From positions 1 to 21,115 of the forward strand of contig HF993625.1 in NCBI GenBank assembly GCA_000433915.1: a stretch of 21,115 nucleotides of DNA, given 5' to 3'. Positions 14,141-21,080 of the stretch are shown piece after piece (within the stretch, counting starts at the first letter, position 1; each line of letters begins with the position of its first letter). The notes under the pieces are model-generated. The model worked only from the letters and a program-made list of their open reading frames with translations, was not told the DNA's origin and did not search any database. The translations under genes were made by a program, and so were the position numbers. The stretch is from Clostridium sp. CAG:793. GTDB lineage: Bacteria; Bacillota; Clostridia; TANB77; CAG-508.

Positions 14141-16807
14141 CTAATCTCTATCATCAGCTACAGTGTTGTCATTTACTACAGTATCGTTATTTTTTATTAC
14201 ATTGTTTTTAACCACATCATTTTTTACAGTAGTATTATTGTTTATAACATTTTTATCAGGTCCTTCTTTACCACCATCATATTGATTTACAGTAATTGTT
14301 ATCTCTGCCCCTTTTGATGCTGTAGTTGCATTCTGTTTTAATACTATTCCTTTTTTCTTTGTTTTATCATTGTCTTTTAAGACTTTAACTTTAAATCCTG
14401 CATTTTTCAATAATGTTTTTGCTGTTTCTTCATCTTTTCCAACTACATTAGGAACTTCAATTTTTGCAGCTTCTTTATGAATGTCACAAGTTTCGGTTGG
14501 TGGTTGCTCTGCCTCTTGTTTTGGTGACCATGTAGCTTTCTTTTCTGTATCTATTACAACACCATAAGTTTTGTTTTCTGTATCTGTACAAAATTCAGTA
14601 GCAATTTTTCCACTTTCTTTACATATAGTTACGGTCTGATGTCCATCACATTCTGAAGGAATGTTTTCCTTAGAGAATATTTCTGTGTATGTTTCTGTAC
14701 ATTTATCAGTTGCTTTCTTTCCTGTTTTTTTGCATATTGTTACATTTACAATGGTACTTGGTTTTTCAAAGCTTTTTGCATCTAATCCTGTGTGAATTGC
14801 TTTCATTGCAGGGAACCATATATATGCTGCTGGGTTTCCTACTGATGGATAGAATGATATTCTATTTCCTTTTCCATCATAGTTGTAACCATTATCTGCT
14901 CCATACCAACATGCTGCTGTATAATATGGTGTAAATCCACAGAACCATCTATCTACTCCACCATCTGATGTTCCTGTTTTTCCTGCTACATCCATATTTC
15001 CTAGGTATCTTGAATATCTTGATGCTGTTCCTCCTGCTGATACTGGTCCTCTTAAGATTGTACTTTCGATGTATGCATTGTCTTCTGACATTACTCTTTT
15101 CTTTTCTTGAGTTGTTTCAATTATTGTGTTTCCATTTTGGTCTACAACTTTTGTGTAGAATGTTGGTGTTATATACACACCTTTATTGGCAATAGCTGCA
15201 TATCCTGCCGCCATTTGTAGTGGTGATACACTTATTGTTCCAAGTGCCATACTTAATCCTGCATTATCTATGTTAACATCTATTCCTATTGATGATAAGA
15301 ATTTTTGTGATGCTGATAATCCCATTAAAGATAATAGCTTAACTTCTGGAACATTTGAAGAATATCTTATTACATCTCTCATGTTTATTATTCCATGATA
15401 ACTATTGCTATCATTTGCTGGACTATATTTTCCAAATGAAGTCTTACTATCATAGAATAATGTTGCTGCTGTTATTACTTTGTTTTCAAGTCCTGGTGCA
15501 ACTGTTACTAATGGCTTAAATGATGATCCACCTTGACGTGCTGATTTTGCTCTATTTAATCCTAATGTATCTTGATTTTTTCCTAAAGCTCCCATTTCAG
15601 CTACTACATATCCTGTGGTATGGTCAATGATTACCATTGCTGATTGACCATCTTCTTTTTTAGAATAGTGATTTCTATCATATCCTTTTACAATATATTT
15701 TGGATTTTCATATATTTCTTTTAGTTTGTTTTGCATGTCACTGTCTACTGTAGTATAAATTTTGTAACCACTATTTATTAACATTTCTCTTGCTTCTGAA
15801 TAGCTTATATCTTCCTTATCTGATAATTCATTTGCAATTTGGTTAATTGCTGCTGCTGCGTGATATGATAAGCTACTATTTCCATTTGAAGAACTTCCTT
15901 TTTCAAATTGTAATCCGTTTTTTGTTTCTTCTACTGCTGCATTGTATTCTTCATCTGATATTTTATTTAGTTCATGCATTTTTGATAATACATTTAATGT
16001 TCTTGTTTTTATTTTTTCTGAGTTGTCGTTTGTTTCACTAAATGGATAGTATGCATTTGGAGCATGGTTTATTCCTGCAATAAATGCTGATTGAGCTATT
16101 GATAAGTCTTTAGCTGGTTTATTAAAATAGTAGTTTGCTGCTGCTTCAACACCTCTTACTTCTAGTCCATTTGATGCAGATCCTAAGAATATTCTATTCA
16201 AATATCTTTCTAATATCTGATCTTTTGATAGCATTTTTTCTACTTGAACAGCTCTTGACCATTCTCTTATTTTTCTTTCAACTCCGGCAATTCCAGATCT
16301 ATCATCATCTTTCATTGTTATTTTTACAAGTTGTTGTGTTATTGTACTTCCTCCAAATGATGATTTTCCTCCACTAGTTACGAATTTAAGTACTGCATGT
16401 AGTGTTCTTTTTACATCAATTCCCTTATGTTGACGAAATCTCTCATCTTCGATTGCAACAAAAGCATCTGGCACTTTTCCCATGTCTGAAAGTGTTACTT
16501 TTTTATTAATTTCATCACCTGTAAGTGATGTTATTTCATTTCCATCTTTGTCATATAAAGTAGCTCCTGCTTCAACTAATAGTTGCTCTTTTGTTATAGC
16601 CCACTTATCTGTTTTGAATATTGCTACTACTGCTGCTACTCCGGAAATAATAAGAACTAGCATTAAAATAACAAAAATTTTTATTGCTAATCTAAGTTTT
16701 GGATGTTTTTTCTTGTTCTTTTTGTTTTTCTTATTTATAATTTTTTCGTTTTTCTTTACTTCTTTAGTCTCATTATTATTTCGTTTATTTTTTTTATCTC
16801 TTTCCAT
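14141..16807 (-). CDS. Class A penicillin-binding protein (PBP1A-type) with PASTA domain
   Basis: This bifunctional peptidoglycan synthase of 888 residues has a Lys/Asn-rich cytoplasmic tail (1-38), a membrane helix (41-64) and a GT51 glycosyltransferase with EDERFRQHKG (120-129) and GGSTITQQLVK (152-162). The transpeptidase has the SxxK nucleophile Ser428 (GGSSFKP), SSN (483-485) and KTGT (610-613). A cysteine-containing repeat region follows (687-746), then one PASTA domain (about 783-843) and an Asn/Val-rich tail (850-888). All catalytic motifs are intact. The start at 16807 has a GGAGG site and a good sigma-A promoter upstream. It heads a probable operon with cysS, the DUF1189 gene and ftsH. 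Confidence 0.95.
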   Translation of the reverse strand: MERDKKNKRNNNETKEVKKNEKIINKKNKKNKKKHPKLRLAIKIFVILMLVLIISGVAAVVAIFKTDKWAITKEQLLVEAGATLYDKDGNEITSLTGDEINKKVTLSDMGKVPDAFVAIEDERFRQHKGIDVKRTLHAVLKFVTSGGKSSFGGSTITQQLVKITMKDDDRSGIAGVERKIREWSRAVQVEKMLSKDQILERYLNRIFLGSASNGLEVRGVEAAANYYFNKPAKDLSIAQSAFIAGINHAPNAYYPFSETNDNSEKIKTRTLNVLSKMHELNKISDEEYNAAVEETKNGLQFEKGSSSNGNSSLSYHAAAAINQIANELSDKEDISYSEAREMLINSGYKIYTTVDSDMQNKLKEIYENPKYIVKGYDRNHYSKKEDGQSAMVIIDHTTGYVVAEMGALGKNQDTLGLNRAKSARQGGSSFKPLVTVAPGLENKVITAATLFYDSKTSFGKYSPANDSNSYHGIINMRDVIRYSSNVPEVKLLSLMGLSASQKFLSSIGIDVNIDNAGLSMALGTISVSPLQMAAGYAAIANKGVYITPTFYTKVVDQNGNTIIETTQEKKRVMSEDNAYIESTILRGPVSAGGTASRYSRYLGNMDVAGKTGTSDGGVDRWFCGFTPYYTAACWYGADNGYNYDGKGNRISFYPSVGNPAAYIWFPAMKAIHTGLDAKSFEKPSTIVNVTICKKTGKKATDKCTETYTEIFSKENIPSECDGHQTVTICKESGKIATEFCTDTENKTYGVVIDTEKKATWSPKQEAEQPPTETCDIHKEAAKIEVPNVVGKDEETAKTLLKNAGFKVKVLKDNDKTKKKGIVLKQNATTASKGAEITITVNQYDGGKEGPDKNVINNNTTVKNDVVKNNVIKNNDTVVNDNTVADDRD

Positions 16808-16840
16808 TAGTACCTCCTTACTAGGTAAATCGACAGATAT

Positions 16841-16869
16841 ATTATATTACAAAATTGAACAGATTACAA
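16841..16869 (-). promoter_or_regulatory. Sigma-A promoter of the PBP1-cysS-DUF1189-ftsH group
   Basis: On the minus strand TTGTAA (16869-16864) and a consensus TATAAT (16846-16841) are 17 bases apart. The PBP1 ATG lies 34 bases beyond the -10, after a GGAGG site. Confidence 0.8.
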
Positions 16870-16912
16870 CCTTTATTTTAAACTTTGTTTTTGCTTATTT
16901 ACTCGTATTTTT

Positions 16913-17569
16913 CTATGTTTTTATTATGCTTTCAACATCGTCTTCTTGGATTATTGGAATTGCTCCTTCTTTTATTAATTTATTTGTTCCATACGAATTT
17001 TCATTATATATGCTTCCTGGCAGTGCATATAAATCTCGTCCCTGTTCTATTGCATATGTAGCAGTTATTAATGAGCCACTTTTTTCTTTTGCCTCTGTTA
17101 CAATCGTTGCCTCTGATATTCCGCTTATTATTCTATTTCGTAATGGAAATTTTTCTTTTGATATTGGTGTTTTTATTGGATATTCACTAATGATTGCTCC
17201 TCCTGTTTTTACGATTTGTATTGCTAATTCTCTATTTATTTGAGGATATATCATATCTAGTCCATGTGCCACTACTGCTATGGTTCTTCCGTTTGCTCTT
17301 ATTGCTCCTTTATGAGCATAACTATCTACTCCTATCGCTAGTCCACTTACTATTATAATATTATTCTTTGCTAGATTATATGCTATCTTTTCTGTTGCTT
17401 TTGCACTGTAAACAGAGCATTTTCTGCATCCAACTATTGCAACACATCTTTTTCTTAGTATCTCAATATTTCCCACAGCATATATTTTCTTTGGTCTATT
17501 GTGTATTTCATGCAATGGTTCTGGATATTCTAGATCATTTTCTCTAATTTCTTTTATATTGTATTTTAT
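16913..17569 (-). CDS. dprA: DprA-family protein, Rossmann-fold only, apparent AUA start
   Basis: DprA binds single-stranded DNA and loads RecA during transformation. The Rossmann-fold core is clear: VAIVGCRKC, SGLAIGVDSYAHKGAI, GLDMIYP, GGAIISEYP, FPLRNRIISG, KSGSLITATYA and ALPGS. The protein is about 218 residues against the usual 290-370; both the N-terminal SAM-like region and the C-terminal winged helix are missing. No ATG or GTG exists in frame. The family-like sequence NDLEYPEPLHEI runs upstream of the first TTG (17515), as far as an excellent GGAAGGAG site. Six bases after that site stands ATA (17569), in frame, giving MKYNIKEIRENDLEYPEPL. A non-standard AUA start or a mutated ATG is the best reading. 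The conservative alternative is 17515. The usual Ser of the VGSRK motif is Cys. Confidence 0.8.
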   Translation of the reverse strand: MKYNIKEIRENDLEYPEPLHEIHNRPKKIYAVGNIEILRKRCVAIVGCRKCSVYSAKATEKIAYNLAKNNIIIVSGLAIGVDSYAHKGAIRANGRTIAVVAHGLDMIYPQINRELAIQIVKTGGAIISEYPIKTPISKEKFPLRNRIISGISEATIVTEAKEKSGSLITATYAIEQGRDLYALPGSIYNENSYGTNKLIKEGAIPIIQEDDVESIIKT

Positions 17570-17596
17570 ATTTTTCTCCTTCCTTTTATTGGTTTA

Positions 17597-17640
17597 TATG
17601 AAGAAAAGACTAAATAGACGGTTTCCCCCTATTTAGTCTT
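17597..17640 (-). terminator. Hairpin overlapping the end of the cytidylate kinase-like gene
   Basis: A perfect 12-bp stem, AAGACTAAATAG (17640-17629) against CTATTTAGTCTT (17617-17606), has an 11-base loop and is followed on the minus strand by TTCTTC. The 5' arm contains the stop codon of the kinase gene. It would reduce transcription into dprA; no clear promoter is seen after it. Confidence 0.65.
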
Positions 17641-18196
17641 CTTTTAGCCATTTTTCATAGCCTTCGATTATCATATCTGCCACCTGTTCTGGCATTAATT
17701 CTGTTGTATCTATTACTAAATCGTAATTTGACATATCTTCTTTGTGAACTCCATATAATTCAAAATATCTTTTATTTTCAAGTTCATATCTTAAAATCAT
17801 GTCTTTTTTTTGTTCTTCAACTGTAGCAAAGCTTTCTGTATCTTTTCTTTCCGAATCATTAAATGCTCTCTCTGCAGCAACATTAATGTCTGTTTTTAAA
17901 TATACTTTATATGATTCAGGAACTGCATACCAGCCTAGTCGAGCATCAATTACAAAATTGTCATTGTTCTTTGCATGCTCTGATGCACTGTTCTCTATTT
18001 GTCTATCTATTTCTGGATGTCTCTCTACATATCTATTAAATGATGTTACATCCATATTCATTTCTTTAGCTAATTTTCTAAAATATTCTCCATTACGGTA
18101 TATTGAGAAATTTAGCCTTTCCATTAAAATCTTAGAAGTAGTGCCTTTTCCACTTGCCAAGTCTCCAGCTATTGAAATTATATGCTTTTTTTTCAT
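17633..18196 (-). CDS. Cytidylate kinase-like P-loop kinase
   Basis: This 187-residue protein has a P-loop GDLASGKGTTSK (11-22) after a short beta strand. The pattern RNGEYFRKLAKEMNMDVTSFNRYVERHPEID and then VIDARLGWYAVP fits the cytidylate-kinase-like family typical of archaea and some anaerobes, in which the NMP-binding part is shorter than in bacterial Cmk. The expected reaction is CMP or dCMP phosphorylation by ATP; substrate choice cannot be proven here. It begins 18 bases after rpoZ with an AGAGG site, in an operon with remA and rpoZ. That neighbourhood usually holds gmk, which is absent, so a wider nucleotide specificity is worth considering. Confidence 0.8.
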   Translation of the reverse strand: MKKKHIISIAGDLASGKGTTSKILMERLNFSIYRNGEYFRKLAKEMNMDVTSFNRYVERHPEIDRQIENSASEHAKNNDNFVIDARLGWYAVPESYKVYLKTDINVAAERAFNDSERKDTESFATVEEQKKDMILRYELENKRYFELYGVHKEDMSNYDLVIDTTELMPEQVADMIIEGYEKWLKED

Positions 18197-18214
18197 TTTA
18201 ATCCTCTAAATTAT

Positions 18215-18475
18215 TTATTGTTGTTCTTCTGTTTCTGATGTATCGTTCTTACCTTTTTCTTCTTGAATCTCTTCCCATTGTTTTTGATTGTATATTTTTA
18301 TTTTTCCCTCGTCAATTTCATCTGCTGCTAATGTTACTGGTGACACATCATCTTTATCTGTCATTGGCTTACTTCCCTGTGATATTTGTCTTGCTCTTTT
18401 AGCTGTAGCTATAACTAAGCTATATCTATTTTCTGTTTTTTTTAATAATTCTACAACAGTAGGTTTTACCATCAT
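18215..18475 (-). CDS. rpoZ: RNA polymerase omega subunit
   Basis: This 86-residue omega subunit assists assembly of RNA polymerase by binding beta prime. The core signature is complete: RYSLVIATAKRARQI, followed by a short variable loop and SPVTLAADEIDEGKI. The C-terminal 25 residues are acidic and variable, as in other Clostridia. The ATG at 18475 is followed directly by a second ATG; the GGAG site upstream can serve either. It begins 2 bases after the remA stop, so the two are translationally coupled, a classic Firmicutes arrangement. Confidence 0.93.
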   Translation of the reverse strand: MMVKPTVVELLKKTENRYSLVIATAKRARQISQGSKPMTDKDDVSPVTLAADEIDEGKIKIYNQKQWEEIQEEKGKNDTSETEEQQ

Positions 18476-18477
18476 AG

Positions 18478-18744
18478 TTAATCACTCTCCTTACTTGTTA
18501 ATATATTATTTCCTTGAGTTAGTCTTCCTGCAACTGTTTCTGGTTGAACAGCTGATAATATTATATGCCCCGAATCCATTATTATAACAGCTCTTGTTTT
18601 TCTTCCACATGTAGCATCTATTATTTTTCCGTTATCTTTGCTTTCTTGTATCATTCTTTTTACTGGAGCTGAGTCTGGGCTTATTATCGCTATTATTCTT
18701 TCAGCTAAAATAATATTACCAAATCCAATATTTATAAGTTGCAT
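18478..18744 (-). CDS. remA: RemA-like DNA-binding regulator (DUF370)
   Basis: This protein of 88 residues closely matches Bacillus subtilis RemA: LINIGFGNIILAERIIAI, SPDSAPVKRMIQ, DATCGRKTRAVIIMDSGHI and LSAVQPETVAGRL. In Bacillus RemA activates biofilm matrix and osmoprotection genes by binding DNA as a ring-like oligomer. In Clostridia it is widespread and its target set is less clear. The start at 18744 has a strong AAGGAGG site. It is first in the remA-rpoZ-kinase group with its own promoter. In most Firmicutes gmk lies between remA and rpoZ; here rpoZ follows at once. Confidence 0.92.
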   Translation of the reverse strand: MQLINIGFGNIILAERIIAIISPDSAPVKRMIQESKDNGKIIDATCGRKTRAVIIMDSGHIILSAVQPETVAGRLTQGNNILTSKESD

Positions 18745-18769
18745 ACAACCTCCTTAAATTATAATTTTT

Positions 18770-18798
18770 ATTTTACTACTTTTTTCTTCATAAGTCAA
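18770..18798 (-). promoter_or_regulatory. Sigma-A promoter of remA-rpoZ
   Basis: On the minus strand TTGACT (18798-18793) and TAAAAT (18775-18770) are separated by 17 bases, directly after the stop of the upstream gene and about 25 bases before the remA start. Good match. Confidence 0.75.
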
Positions 18799-18799
18799 T

Positions 18800-19789
18800 C
18801 TATTTACTCTTTTTTAGTGCTATAACTATTGATTTTACTATATAATATACATTTATTAATATTATTGCACCTGCTATCACTAAGTTAATTTTTTGACTTC
18901 CTGTGTTAAATAAGTTTAGTATTAAGATTGTTATACTTCCGATTCCAACCATCTCTATTCCATTTATTGCAACATCTCCTCTATCTTTTCTAAATGCAAA
19001 TTCAAATAGTGCAATTGACATTACTAGTTCTGCTATAATAAATGTTTTTAAATCTGTAATATATTCTATTGTAGGTATTTTGCTTTTTCCTAATAATAAT
19101 AGTAAGATGTATATTGTGGCTGTTATTCCTATTAATAAGTTTTTTAATATATTTCTATATTTTTGTTGCCTTTCTACACTGTTCTTTTTTTCTTTTTTGT
19201 TTGTTTTTATTACTTCTTTTATTTTTTCTAGTTCAGCTTCTTTTAAATCATAATCATCTATATTTTTTAATTCAGTGCTTTCTATATTTTCAATTTGTGC
19301 TACAATATTTTCTTCTTGTTCTTCTTCTTTTTTATTTTTTTCTTCTATTTCTGTATCTTCATCAACTTTTAAATTTGTTTTTGGAACTGCTTTTTTAGTT
19401 GTTCTTGTTGTAGTTTTTTTAGTTTCTTTATTTTCTTTATTTTCTTTTGTTTCTTTTGTCTTACTACTTTCTGTTTTTGGTTTCTTTGCTGAAGTCACTG
19501 CAGTTGTTGATGTTTTCTTTGTTGTTTTTTTCTTTGATGTAGTTGTAGTTTTGGGCTTTGCCTTTGTTTCCTTCTTTTCAGTTTCATTTTCACTTTTAGC
19601 TTTAATAGCTTGTTTTGCATCCTTTTTTTCACTTTTTGAAGATGTTGTTTTCTTCTGATCCTTTGCAGTTTTCGATGTCTCTTTCTTTGCTTTTTTAGTC
19701 GTTGTTTTAGATGTCGTAGCTTTTTTTGAAGTTGATTGTTTTTTTGTATTACTTTTTGTGCTTTCTTCTTTTTCTATCTTCTCTTCCAT
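18800..19789 (-). CDS. Lys/Thr-rich H1-like tail fused to a four-helix membrane domain
   Basis: I do not recognise a family for this 329-residue protein. Residues 1-140 are low complexity and strongly basic, with 45 lysines and 34 threonines plus Ser/Ala, in runs such as TTSKKKTTKKTS that resemble histone-H1-like or HU-tail proteins. Residues about 142-200 are mainly acidic (EEKNKKEEEQEE and onward) with helix-forming character, and a basic stretch follows. Four membrane helices lie at about 217-234, 249-266, 277-296 and 301-325, with short loops. The basic tail therefore faces the cytoplasm if the first helix obeys the positive-inside rule. It follows rsmE by 9 bases with a GGAGG site (GGAGGTTCGA before the ATG), so it is cotranscribed. 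A nucleoid-to-membrane tether is possible; an RNA- or acidic-polymer-binding membrane protein is an alternative. Confidence 0.8.
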   Translation of the reverse strand: MEEKIEKEESTKSNTKKQSTSKKATTSKTTTKKAKKETSKTAKDQKKTTSSKSEKKDAKQAIKAKSENETEKKETKAKPKTTTTSKKKTTKKTSTTAVTSAKKPKTESSKTKETKENKENKETKKTTTRTTKKAVPKTNLKVDEDTEIEEKNKKEEEQEENIVAQIENIESTELKNIDDYDLKEAELEKIKEVIKTNKKEKKNSVERQQKYRNILKNLLIGITATIYILLLLLGKSKIPTIEYITDLKTFIIAELVMSIALFEFAFRKDRGDVAINGIEMVGIGSITILILNLFNTGSQKINLVIAGAIILINVYYIVKSIVIALKKSK

Positions 19790-19798
19790 TCGAACCTC

Positions 19799-20524
19799 CT
19801 ACATTTCGTATTCATATATCATCATGCTAAGTGCTGTCATAGCTGCTGTTTCTGTTCTTAGTATTCTTTTGCCTAGACTTACCGCTTTTGCTCCGTTTTC
19901 TTTTAATTTTTTTACTTCCTCTTCTGCAATTCCGCCTTCTGGTCCTATAATAATTGCAACTTTTTGTGGCTCTATTGTTCTCAGTATATCCTTTATTGTT
20001 TGCTTGCTTTCATCTTCATAGGCAATTAATACTGTATCGTAATTACTTATTTCTTTGCATATATTGTCTATGTTGGTTATTCTTTCTACTTTAGGAATTA
20101 TTGTTCTTTTGCTTTGTTTTGCAGCAGCTTCAGATATTGTATTCCATCTTACAATTTTCTTATCTTCATCTTTCATTTTTGTTACACAATATTTCATGTC
20201 TACAGGCACGATTTTATTTGCACCTAATTCAACTGATTTTTGAATAATTAGTTCCATTTTGTCGAATTTAGGCAAACCTTGATATATTGTTATATCTATT
20301 TTTAGCTCTGTGCTTTCTTCTTGCCTTATTATTTCAGCTATTACCTTGTTTTTGTTTACTTCAAGTATTTTTGATAAATATCTATTTTTGCTTTCTTTTT
20401 CACATATATAGATCTTATCTTCTGGTTTCATTCTTAATACTGTGCCTATGTGTATTGCATCTTGACCTTCTATATACACTTTATTTTCTATTATTTGATT
20501 TTCTGATACAAAAAAATTATACAT
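19799..20524 (-). CDS. rsmE: 16S rRNA (uracil-1498-N3)-methyltransferase
   Basis: This SPOUT-class enzyme methylates U1498 in helix 44 of 16S rRNA using S-adenosylmethionine. The 241 residues have the PUA-like N-terminal domain (MYNFFVSENQI, then HIGTVLRMKPEDKIYI) and the knot region with IIIGPEGGIAEEEV and LGKRILRTETAAMTAL. The start is the ATG at 20524, which shares one base with the stop of the upstream pilin-like gene (TAATG), a typical coupled junction. An ATG at 20542 would add six residues not seen in the family and lies inside the upstream gene. In many bacteria rsmE follows prmA; here it does not. Confidence 0.95.
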   Translation of the reverse strand: MYNFFVSENQIIENKVYIEGQDAIHIGTVLRMKPEDKIYICEKESKNRYLSKILEVNKNKVIAEIIRQEESTELKIDITIYQGLPKFDKMELIIQKSVELGANKIVPVDMKYCVTKMKDEDKKIVRWNTISEAAAKQSKRTIIPKVERITNIDNICKEISNYDTVLIAYEDESKQTIKDILRTIEPQKVAIIIGPEGGIAEEEVKKLKENGAKAVSLGKRILRTETAAMTALSMMIYEYEM

Positions 20525-20745
20525 TAATCTGATATTCCCCATTCTTCTTCTTGTGATGATATTACGCTATTCATTATTTCTGAATGATTTTGCAACATAT
20601 CCTTTTGTAAATTTAATTTTCCTTTTACATCATCAACTGTTCCGTTATCTGATAATGCTAGATTTAAAGACACTCCTGCTAAAATAAGCATTACTACCAT
20701 TGTTACTACTAATGCTATCATTGTTACAGCTTTTTCTTTATTCAT
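20524..20745 (-). CDS. Small pilin-like (class III signal) membrane protein
   Basis: The 73-residue product has a type IV pilin-like N-terminus: MNKEKAVTMIALVVTMVVMLILAGVSL, that is, a short basic leader followed by a hydrophobic helix (about 7-31) and the phrase LALSDNG, common in clostridial prepilin-like proteins beginning GITLIALVVT. Two features differ from a classical prepilin: the residue before the expected cleavage point is Ala6, not Gly, and Glu5 of the mature protein is replaced by Ala. The rest (about 40 residues) is a short charged helix ending EEEWGISD. It has an AGGAAGG site and overlaps rsmE by one base. It may be a minor pseudopilin or simply a small membrane protein. Confidence 0.75.
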   Translation of the reverse strand: MNKEKAVTMIALVVTMVVMLILAGVSLNLALSDNGTVDDVKGKLNLQKDMLQNHSEIMNSVISSQEEEWGISD

Positions 20746-20767
20746 TTTCTTTTTCCTTCCTAAAATT

Positions 20768-20794
20768 AAATAGTTGAATTTGTTTCAACTATTT
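20768..20794. terminator. Hairpin in the leader of the pilin-like gene
   Basis: A perfect 11-bp stem (arms 20768-20778 and 20784-20794) has a 5-base loop. It lies between the promoter at 20813-20842 and the gene start at 20745. On the minus strand it is followed by the AT-rich TTTAATTTT, which could make an attenuator; on the plus strand it has a better T-tract but no gene that needs it. Confidence 0.45.
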
Positions 20795-20812
20795 TTCATT
20801 TCCATTATATAC

Positions 20813-20842
20813 ATAATATCACAATTCTTATTTGTTATTCAA
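20813..20842 (-). promoter_or_regulatory. Probable promoter of the pilin-like/rsmE/H1-like operon
   Basis: On the minus strand TTGAAT (20842-20837) is followed after 18 bases by TATTAT (20818-20813), preceded by the TGn extension. The rest of the gap up to the tRNA terminator (20843-20954) shows no gene or clear structure. Confidence 0.5.
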
Positions 20843-20954
20843 GTAATTTATGAATATTATTTTTAGTTTTTGAATTTCTTTATTTTTAATAAGTTTTTAT
20901 ATAAACTAATTTAGATAATCACATCAGCAATATTTTGTTGCATTAAATGTGCAT

Positions 20955-20995
20955 CAAAAAATCGCAGAAACGTTGACTTTTCAGCATTTCTACGA
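20955..20995 (-). terminator. Terminator of tRNA-Phe
   Basis: On the minus strand an 11-bp stem (arms 20995-20985 and 20972-20962, two G-U pairs) with a 12-base loop is followed by six T. It begins about 10 bases after the encoded CCA end. Confidence 0.85.
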
Positions 20996-21004
20996 CATTC
21001 TCTC

Positions 21005-21080
21005 TGGTGCCTCGAACTGGAATCGAACCAGTGACACAGGGATTTTCAGTCCCTTGCTCTACCAACTGAGCTATCGAGGC
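21005..21080 (-). tRNA. tRNA-Phe (anticodon GAA)
   Basis: A complete cloverleaf of 76 bases including the encoded CCA. The acceptor stem is GCCTCGA against TCGAGGC, the D loop has AGCTCAGTTGGTAGAGC, the anticodon stem GGGA/TCCC holds the loop CTGAAAA with anticodon GAA at 21047-21045, and the T arm has GGTTCGATTCC. It stands alone; the promoter must lie near or beyond the right edge. No repeated copy of its 3' end is seen in the window, so there is no sign of an integration site. Confidence 0.98.

Noticed and set aside
16482..17243. 253-codon plus-strand open frame over PBP1 and dprA
   Set aside because: It runs antisense across two well-supported genes and a promoter, has hydrophobic Ser/Phe/Leu-rich content typical of the complement of AT-rich coding DNA, and has no ribosome-binding site.
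17515..17600. Frameshift or truncation separating a missing dprA N-terminal domain
   Set aside because: Only 39 bases separate the open frame from the kinase gene and they hold a hairpin, a stop codon and an RBS, so there is no room for a lost domain and no second fragment in another frame.
19275..19658. 127-codon plus-strand frame rich in Val, Phe and Ser
   Set aside because: It is the complement of the Lys/Thr repeat tail; the composition follows directly from AAA and ACA codons on the minus strand.
19370..19789. Lys/Thr tail as a noncoding repeat or a spurious gene
   Set aside because: The frame stays open for 329 codons, has an RBS and coupled spacing after rsmE, and ends in four regular membrane helices, so it is a genuine protein.
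20796..20954. Extra gene or small RNA between tRNA-Phe and the pilin-like gene
   Set aside because: Both strands have dense stops, no RBS-start pair of useful length and no structure beyond the promoter at 20813-20842.
21005..21080. tRNA-Phe as an attachment site of a mobile element
   Set aside because: No integrase, no repeated tRNA 3' end and no change in base use are visible; the neighbouring genes are housekeeping genes.
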